A DNA stretch of 11,667 nucleotides from a candidate division TA06 bacterium (lineage in GTDB: Bacteria > Ratteibacteria > UBA8468 > MWAK01), in the NCBI GenBank assembly GCA_022704925.1, contig JAKJFK010000034.1, positions 1-11,667 on the forward strand, in the 5' to 3' direction. The notes beneath the pieces are model-generated. The model worked only from the letters and a program-made list of their open reading frames with translations. It did not search any database and was not told the origin of the DNA. The position numbers were made by a program, and so were the translations under genes. Numbering within the stretch: the stretch's first letter is position 1; every line of letters starts with the position of its first letter. Shown here one piece after another: positions 7,104-11,667 of the stretch.

Positions 7104-9170
7104 ATGCCCGATCTCAAGGTTCTGGCCGCCGCCGTCGACCGCTACTACTCGGACCTGGGTCCGTTCCGGCCCGAGCCGCCCCGTCCGGCCGATACCGTTA
7201 ACTGGTGCCGGGCCCTGCGGCAGGGGCAGGTGCTTTTTTACGGCTGCCATCCGGTCAAGGTCGGCCTGAAGGAGATCGACTGGAGCGGCCGGCAGCTGGA
7301 CCAGTTCGAGTGGCCGCACCAGCTGAACCGCTTCTTCTGGCTGACCCACCTGGCCCGCTCCTACCGGGAGGGCGGCGGCGAGGAGCCGGCCCGGCTGGCC
7401 CGGCTGACGATCGAGGACTGGATTGACCAGCACGATTACCGGGCGGCGTCGGAACCGCTGCCGGGCGACGGCTGGTTCAACATGTCCATCCGGCTGGGGC
7501 AGAGCCACTTTCCCGGCTGGTGGGGAAACCTGCCCGCCTTTGCCGGCAGCCCCCATTTCCCGGCCGATTTCGTGGACAGGATGCTGGAGTCCACCCGCGG
7601 CCAGGCCGCCGGCCTGGCCGGCCATCTCACCCCGCTGGGAAACCACCGCATCAGCGAACTGGACTCCCTTCTTTTCCTGGGCCTGCTGCTGCCCGGCTTT
7701 GAAGCTTACGCCCGGCTGGCCGTCGAGAAGCTCAACCAGGATTTTTACCGCCAGGTCGAACCGGACGGTTCCCACCTGGAGCACACGCCCCAGTATCACG
7801 ACTGGATGTGCGTGGCCTTCACCCGTTTCTGGATGCTGGGCCGGGCCCGGCCGGAACTGGGGTTGAAACTGGATACCGGCCGGGTGGGCTTGATGTGGGA
7901 TTACGCCGTCCACGCCGCCGCTCCGGACGGCGGTTCCTTCGGCCTGCATGACAGTTTTGTCTGGGATAAGCCGTCCGGCGAAGGACCGGCGGCCTGGCAG
8001 CCGGCCGCCACTCCGCCGCCGGCCAGCCGGGTCATGGAACAGCGGACGGCCTTCCTGGCGGCCGCCGGCCTGGCCGGGAAGCCGGGGTGGGACCTGGACC
8101 GGCGGCCGGTCCGGTACTTCCCGGCGGCCGGCCAGTGCTTCTTCCGGACCGGTTGGGACCGGCGGGCCACCGGCCTGGTCTTTGACGCCACCCGCTGGGG
8201 GCGCGGCCACATGCACCTCTCGCGCCTCGGTCTTTCGCTTTATGCCGGGGACCGGATGCTCCTCTACGACCCGGGCATCTTCAGTTACCACATGAAGGAT
8301 CCGTTCGCCTCCTACGGCCGGTCCACCATCTCCCACAACACGGTCAACCTGGCCGGCTTCAACCAGAGCGACGCCGATTGCGAGGTGCGCCGCTGCTGCC
8401 TGGGACGCGGGGCGGCCGTCTTCTCGGCCGCCTACGAGGGCGGCTACTACCCGGGGAAGTACACCTGGTTCTTCGACGACGGCAAGGGAAGCGGCCTCTA
8501 CGGCGCCCACCTGCGGACCGTCATCTGGGTGGACGGCCGGTTCATCCTGGTCTGCGACCACCTGCGCAGCGACGGCCGGGGGCAGCCCTACGCGTCGCAC
8601 TGGCAGTTCCCGGCCGGCCCGGTCCGGCTGGATCCGGCCGGGCGGCGGGCCTGGACACTGGGCGAAGACAACCTGATGCTCCAGGTGCTGGACTCCATGG
8701 ATGAACTGGAACTCTCCCTGCACGAGGGGGAGCGGGAACCGCTGCTCGGCTGGCTGCCCGACCAGAGATTGGAGGCGCATCCGGCGCCCCTGCTGGCCGT
8801 CTCCGGCCGGGCCGGCCACCCGGCCGTCTTCTGGAGCACCCTCCTGCTTCCCTTCCGGGGCGGTTCGCCCCCGGATTTCCGCCTGGAGAGATTCAAGAGT
8901 TACGGCGAGTGCGGTTTCGGCTTCCGCTTCGACTGGCCGGACGGCCGCCGGGATATCGTGGCGCTGACGCCGCGGCTGGAGCGGGCCATCAACCTGGTGG
9001 AGCCGCTCGGCCCCCTGGACACCGACGCCAGCGTCGCGGTCCTCTCCTTCCGGCCGGACCGGAAGAGCTGGCGGGCCTTCCTGATGGATGGCACCCGGCT
9101 GAACTTCGAGGGGAAACCGGTTCTGGAAAAGGAGAAGGCGGGGGTTTACACGGCGGTCTTCCGCGGCTAA
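7104..9170 (+). CDS. Heparinase II/III family polysaccharide lyase
   Basis: 688 residues, a normal length for the family. The N-terminal half is an alpha/alpha toroid: tryptophan-rich helices, 'LTPLGNHRISEL' with N180-H181 and E185, and 'DGSHLEHTPQYHDW' (221-234) with the candidate catalytic Tyr231-His232. The C-terminal half is a beta-sandwich with H369-M-H371 ('GHMHLSRLGLSLYAGD'), D389 ('LLYDPG') and H411-N412 ('TISHNTV'). In heparinase II-type lyases equivalent residues form the Tyr/His elimination site and a structural zinc site (His, Asp, His), so the active site looks complete. Such enzymes cleave uronic-acid-containing polysaccharides (heparan sulfate, alginate, related polymers) by beta-elimination. 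Which polymer and which PL family (12, 15, 17, 21 or unassigned) cannot be told by eye. There is no signal peptide at the N-terminus (MPDLKVLAAAVDRYY), unusual for a family that is often periplasmic, and suggests action on imported oligosaccharides. TAA at 9168-9170. Confidence 0.94.
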   Translation: MPDLKVLAAAVDRYYSDLGPFRPEPPRPADTVNWCRALRQGQVLFYGCHPVKVGLKEIDWSGRQLDQFEWPHQLNRFFWLTHLARSYREGGGEEPARLARLTIEDWIDQHDYRAASEPLPGDGWFNMSIRLGQSHFPGWWGNLPAFAGSPHFPADFVDRMLESTRGQAAGLAGHLTPLGNHRISELDSLLFLGLLLPGFEAYARLAVEKLNQDFYRQVEPDGSHLEHTPQYHDWMCVAFTRFWMLGRARPELGLKLDTGRVGLMWDYAVHAAAPDGGSFGLHDSFVWDKPSGEGPAAWQPAATPPPASRVMEQRTAFLAAAGLAGKPGWDLDRRPVRYFPAAGQCFFRTGWDRRATGLVFDATRWGRGHMHLSRLGLSLYAGDRMLLYDPGIFSYHMKDPFASYGRSTISHNTVNLAGFNQSDADCEVRRCCLGRGAAVFSAAYEGGYYPGKYTWFFDDGKGSGLYGAHLRTVIWVDGRFILVCDHLRSDGRGQPYASHWQFPAGPVRLDPAGRRAWTLGEDNLMLQVLDSMDELELSLHEGEREPLLGWLPDQRLEAHPAPLLAVSGRAGHPAVFWSTLLLPFRGGSPPDFRLERFKSYGECGFGFRFDWPDGRRDIVALTPRLERAINLVEPLGPLDTDASVAVLSFRPDRKSWRAFLMDGTRLNFEGKPVLEKEKAGVYTAVFRG

Positions 9171-9206
9171 AATGAAACAGACACCGGCGGAAATTTCACC
9201 AACTTC

Positions 9207-9215
9207 AAGGAGGAG
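9207..9215 (+). promoter_or_regulatory. Strong ribosome binding site (AAGGAGGAG) in the 48-base gap before the phosphoesterase gene
   Basis: AAGGAGGAG ends three bases before the ATG at 9219 and is the best Shine-Dalgarno match in the window. The gap 9171-9218 is the largest between genes here and slightly AT-richer (AAATTTCACC near 9191), but I see neither a terminator hairpin with a T-run nor a convincing -35/-10 pair, so I treat the downstream gene as part of the same transcript. Confidence 0.7.
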
Positions 9216-9218
9216 AAG

Positions 9219-11667
9219 ATGGAAGGAAGACGCTTTTCGCCGGGCCGCGCCCGGATACCGGCCGGCCTCGTTCTGCTGCTGCTGGCCGCGGCCTGTTTAC
9301 CGGCCGGCCTGTCCGGCCAGACCGCCGGCGCTTCCGGGGCGGCGGTGACCCGGGGAACTTACCGGGGTCCGGTCTTCGACGGCCTGGCCACCGTCGAAAT
9401 TTCGAACCCGGTCTTGAAGGTGGTCACGGTTCCGGAGCGTGGCGGCCGGGTGGCCCAGGTTATCCACCTCAAGAGCGGCCGTGATTTCGTCAACCTTTCC
9501 GCGGCCACGGCCCTGGAGAAGGAGAACGGCATCTACGAACGGCTGGACCCGAGCGGCCGTCAGCCGGGCCGGGCCGCGCCCGACAACTTCATGGGCATGC
9601 CCTTCAAGGCCGAGGCGGCCGGGCCGGGCAGCGTCCGCTACACCTGCCAGGCCGGTTCCTTCCGGGTGGAACGGGTCCTGACCCTCGACCCGGCCCTGCC
9701 CCGGCTGGATGTCCGAACCACCTACACCAATGTCGATACCAAGCCCGTCACGACCCAGTTTTTCCCGATCTACCAGTTGAACACCAACCAGGACCGGACC
9801 ACCCTCTACGACGTGCTGGTCTTTCCCGATTCCCGGGCGCCGGGCGGCTTCAAGCGTTACCCGGAACCGACCCGCGAATTCCACTTTGAAACCCAGTTCG
9901 GCTGGTTCTTCATCAGCGACCTGCGCTCCCGGGAGGCGGTGGTCGTCACCCACCGTCCCAACGACCCGATCATTGACTCCACCTATAGCTACAAGGTAAC
10001 CACCTTCCAGCACCTGGTGGTCCTGGGGCGCGAGCAGGAACTGGCCCCCCAGGCCTCGATGACCCTGGAGGTCGGACTCTGGTTCATTTCCGGCGCCGGC
10101 GAGGTTCCGGCGCTGGCCGGAGCGGCCGGCTTGATCGGTCCGGAGAATGGCCGCCGGCTTCAGCAGGCCCTGGCCGCCGAGCTGGCCCAGCCGGCGCCGG
10201 GCGCGGCCGCCTTCGTTCTGCCGAAGGTGGATGAAAAGGCGATCTACCGGCCGCCGGTCGAGAAGCCCCGGCTGACCCTGGCCCGGATCTTCTGGGACGG
10301 CGTTTACGCCAACCCGGAAAGGGAGGATTTCCTCCAGCTGACCTCGTCCCAGTACCTGCTGGAGGCGGTGGCCGAGGTCAACGCCATCAAGCCGGATCTC
10401 CTGGTTATCCAGGGCGGGGCTTACAACGGCCTGGAGAAGGAGTATGCCGATCTGAAGAAGATCACCGGCCTGGCCCGGGTGCCGGTCTCGGTTACGCCCG
10501 GCCGGCGGGACAAGCCGGAGAACTGGCTGAAGTCATTCGATTGGAATTACCAGCACCTGCAGGTCGAGGGTCAGCATCTCTTCCTGCTGCCGGCCTGGAG
10601 TTTTCTCAAGGCCGACGGCCGCAAGGCCCTGATCCAGGAGCTGGAGAAGGAGCTGGCCGCCCTGGCCGGTACGGACCGGGCGGTCATCCTCTGTCCGGAT
10701 CCGCCGCGTCTGCGCCAGAACAGCGGCAAGGATGTTCCGGCGGTCCCGGAGCTGCTTGACCTGGTCAACCGCTACCCGGTCGTCCTCTACCTGTCCGGTT
10801 CCGGCACCAATCTCCTCCAGCGGGATGGAAAGGCGACGGTGGTGGGCAGTTATGAACTGAACAACAGCCGCTCCTACCAGCTGATCCGTTTCTATCCCGA
10901 CCGGATCGAGGTTGACCTGGCCAAGCCGCTGGGTGACAATTTCAGCCCGGTGGTGACGGTTCCCTACGCCCCGGACCTGAAGCGGACCGCCCTTTACCCG
11001 GGCCTGCCGGCCGGGGAGAAGCGCCGGCCGGATTACTTCTTTGTCCACCTTTCCGACAGCCAGTTCGGCGATTCGGCCGCCCAGCAGAATCCGGCCGGCC
11101 GGAACTTCAACGATTTCGGCCGCTTCCTGCAACTGACCTCGGAGACCAATCGGTTCAAGCCGGCCTTCCTCATCAACTCCGGCGACCTGGTCGAACGGGG
11201 CACCAACGAGGAGCAGTGGCGGATCTACCTGAAGGCGACGGCCACTTCGCGCCGGCCGGTCCATACCGCCATCGGCAACCACGACGCCGGACCGGAGCAT
11301 TACACCCGCTGGACGAAGGAGCAGCCGCTGCGCCTCCAGAAGCAGGGGAAGGATGCCTTCATCTACCTGATGAACGACACCTCCAGCGCCAGCCGGGGCG
11401 AGGGGTTGAGCCCGGAACTGATGGCCCGCCTGCGGGTCCTGCTCGAGAAGAGCCGTTCCGCCCGCCAGCTCTTCCTGGTCAACCACTTCCCGCTGGACGC
11501 GATGCCCGGCCAGGCGGCCGAGTTAAAGGCCCTGCTGGAGGAGTACCGGCCCACCCTCTTCATGGCCGGCCATACCCACAACCTGGGCTACGAATGGCGG
11601 GGCGAGACCTTCCAGGCGGTGGCCAACTCCATCGGTTGGACCAAGCAGGGGCCGAACACCTCCTACA
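9219..11667 (+). CDS. Secreted protein with mutarotase-like domain and tandem calcineurin-like metallophosphoesterase domains (3' end outside window)
   Basis: Translating from 9219 gives 816 residues without a stop to the right edge. The N-terminus (RR, then LVLLLLAAAC) is an export signal; LAAAC could be a weak lipobox, otherwise signal peptidase I cuts near residue 33-38. About 45-300 is a beta-sandwich resembling aldose-1-epimerase/mutarotase folds ('TVPERGGRVAQV', 'RVERVLTLDP', 'TLEVGLW'). About 605 onward is a calcineurin-like phosphoesterase: HLSD613-S-Q615, SGD656, GN687-H688-D689, NH756, GH785-T-H787. These are the metal-binding blocks I-V, with Gln replacing the His of D-x-H, a variant I recall in secreted members of the family. 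Residues ~345-600 look like a second, degenerate copy of this domain in the same block order (D360, QGGA 398-401, GRRD 428-431, SGSGTN 526-531) with most ligands gone. Such domains hydrolyse phosphomonoesters or diesters outside the cytoplasm; substrate unknown. It follows the lyase gene by 48 bases on the same strand. Confidence 0.9.
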   Translation, partial: MEGRRFSPGRARIPAGLVLLLLAAACLPAGLSGQTAGASGAAVTRGTYRGPVFDGLATVEISNPVLKVVTVPERGGRVAQVIHLKSGRDFVNLSAATALEKENGIYERLDPSGRQPGRAAPDNFMGMPFKAEAAGPGSVRYTCQAGSFRVERVLTLDPALPRLDVRTTYTNVDTKPVTTQFFPIYQLNTNQDRTTLYDVLVFPDSRAPGGFKRYPEPTREFHFETQFGWFFISDLRSREAVVVTHRPNDPIIDSTYSYKVTTFQHLVVLGREQELAPQASMTLEVGLWFISGAGEVPALAGAAGLIGPENGRRLQQALAAELAQPAPGAAAFVLPKVDEKAIYRPPVEKPRLTLARIFWDGVYANPEREDFLQLTSSQYLLEAVAEVNAIKPDLLVIQGGAYNGLEKEYADLKKITGLARVPVSVTPGRRDKPENWLKSFDWNYQHLQVEGQHLFLLPAWSFLKADGRKALIQELEKELAALAGTDRAVILCPDPPRLRQNSGKDVPAVPELLDLVNRYPVVLYLSGSGTNLLQRDGKATVVGSYELNNSRSYQLIRFYPDRIEVDLAKPLGDNFSPVVTVPYAPDLKRTALYPGLPAGEKRRPDYFFVHLSDSQFGDSAAQQNPAGRNFNDFGRFLQLTSETNRFKPAFLINSGDLVERGTNEEQWRIYLKATATSRRPVHTAIGNHDAGPEHYTRWTKEQPLRLQKQGKDAFIYLMNDTSSASRGEGLSPELMARLRVLLEKSRSARQLFLVNHFPLDAMPGQAAELKALLEEYRPTLFMAGHTHNLGYEWRGETFQAVANSIGWTKQGPNTSY

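Noticed and set aside
5619-8819. Antisense open frame of 1066 codons spanning the M19 and lyase genes
   Set aside because: It crosses gene boundaries, has low-complexity Pro/Gly/Arg-rich composition and no domain. Both sense-strand genes are supported by family motifs.
9172-9218. ATG at 9172 as a small gene or alternative start in the 48-base gap
   Set aside because: It is out of frame with the phosphoesterase gene, lacks its own ribosome binding site, and its translation becomes an Arg/Pro-rich shadow.
9171-9218. Possible terminator or promoter between the lyase and phosphoesterase genes
   Set aside because: No stem-loop with a T-run and no convincing -35/-10 pair could be found.

Overview
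The window is a very GC-rich (roughly two-thirds G+C by eye), tightly packed stretch of bacterial DNA. It carries five genes, all on the + strand, separated by only 11, 4, 12 and 48 bases, and I read it as part of a single operon. The first gene is cut by the left edge and the last by the right edge. There are no RNA genes, insertion sequences, CRISPR repeats, terminators or gene-free stretches over 300 bases. Shine-Dalgarno sites are strong (GGAGG, AAGGAG, AAGGAGGAG), and two proteins have Gram-negative-style export signals. The mix of LamG plus glycoside hydrolase 2 giants, heparinase II/III and calcineurin-like phosphoesterases is typical of polysaccharide-degrading members of the Planctomycetes/Verrucomicrobia/Lentisphaerae assemblage or of related uncultured phyla. 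That placement is an inference with no marker gene behind it.

Layout: (1) 1-848, C-terminal part of an unrecognised beta-rich protein that may share a mutarotase-like fold with gene 5. (2) 860-5797, a secreted protein of 1645 residues: signal peptide, LamG-like domain, GH2-type jelly roll, Ig-like segment, TIM-barrel-like region, then two tandem glutamine-amidotransferase-like (ThuA-like) domains. The usual GH2 acid/base glutamate is replaced by tyrosine. (3) 5802-7091, an M19 'membrane dipeptidase' family protein without most canonical zinc ligands. (4) 7104-9170, a heparinase II/III-family polysaccharide lyase with its catalytic and metal residues in place. (5) 9219 to the right edge, a secreted protein with a mutarotase-like N-terminal domain followed by two tandem metallophosphoesterase domains, the first degenerate and the second largely intact.

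Taken together this looks like a locus for breaking down a uronic-acid-containing or otherwise decorated polysaccharide. The lyase is the one enzyme whose active site looks complete. The two exported giants look like binding or processing proteins with altered active sites, and the M19 relative would act on an amide or a related bond in the cytoplasm. The substrate cannot be read from the sequence. The most interesting theme is that three of the five genes encode members of well-known enzyme families that have lost expected catalytic residues, and two contain tandem duplicated domains.
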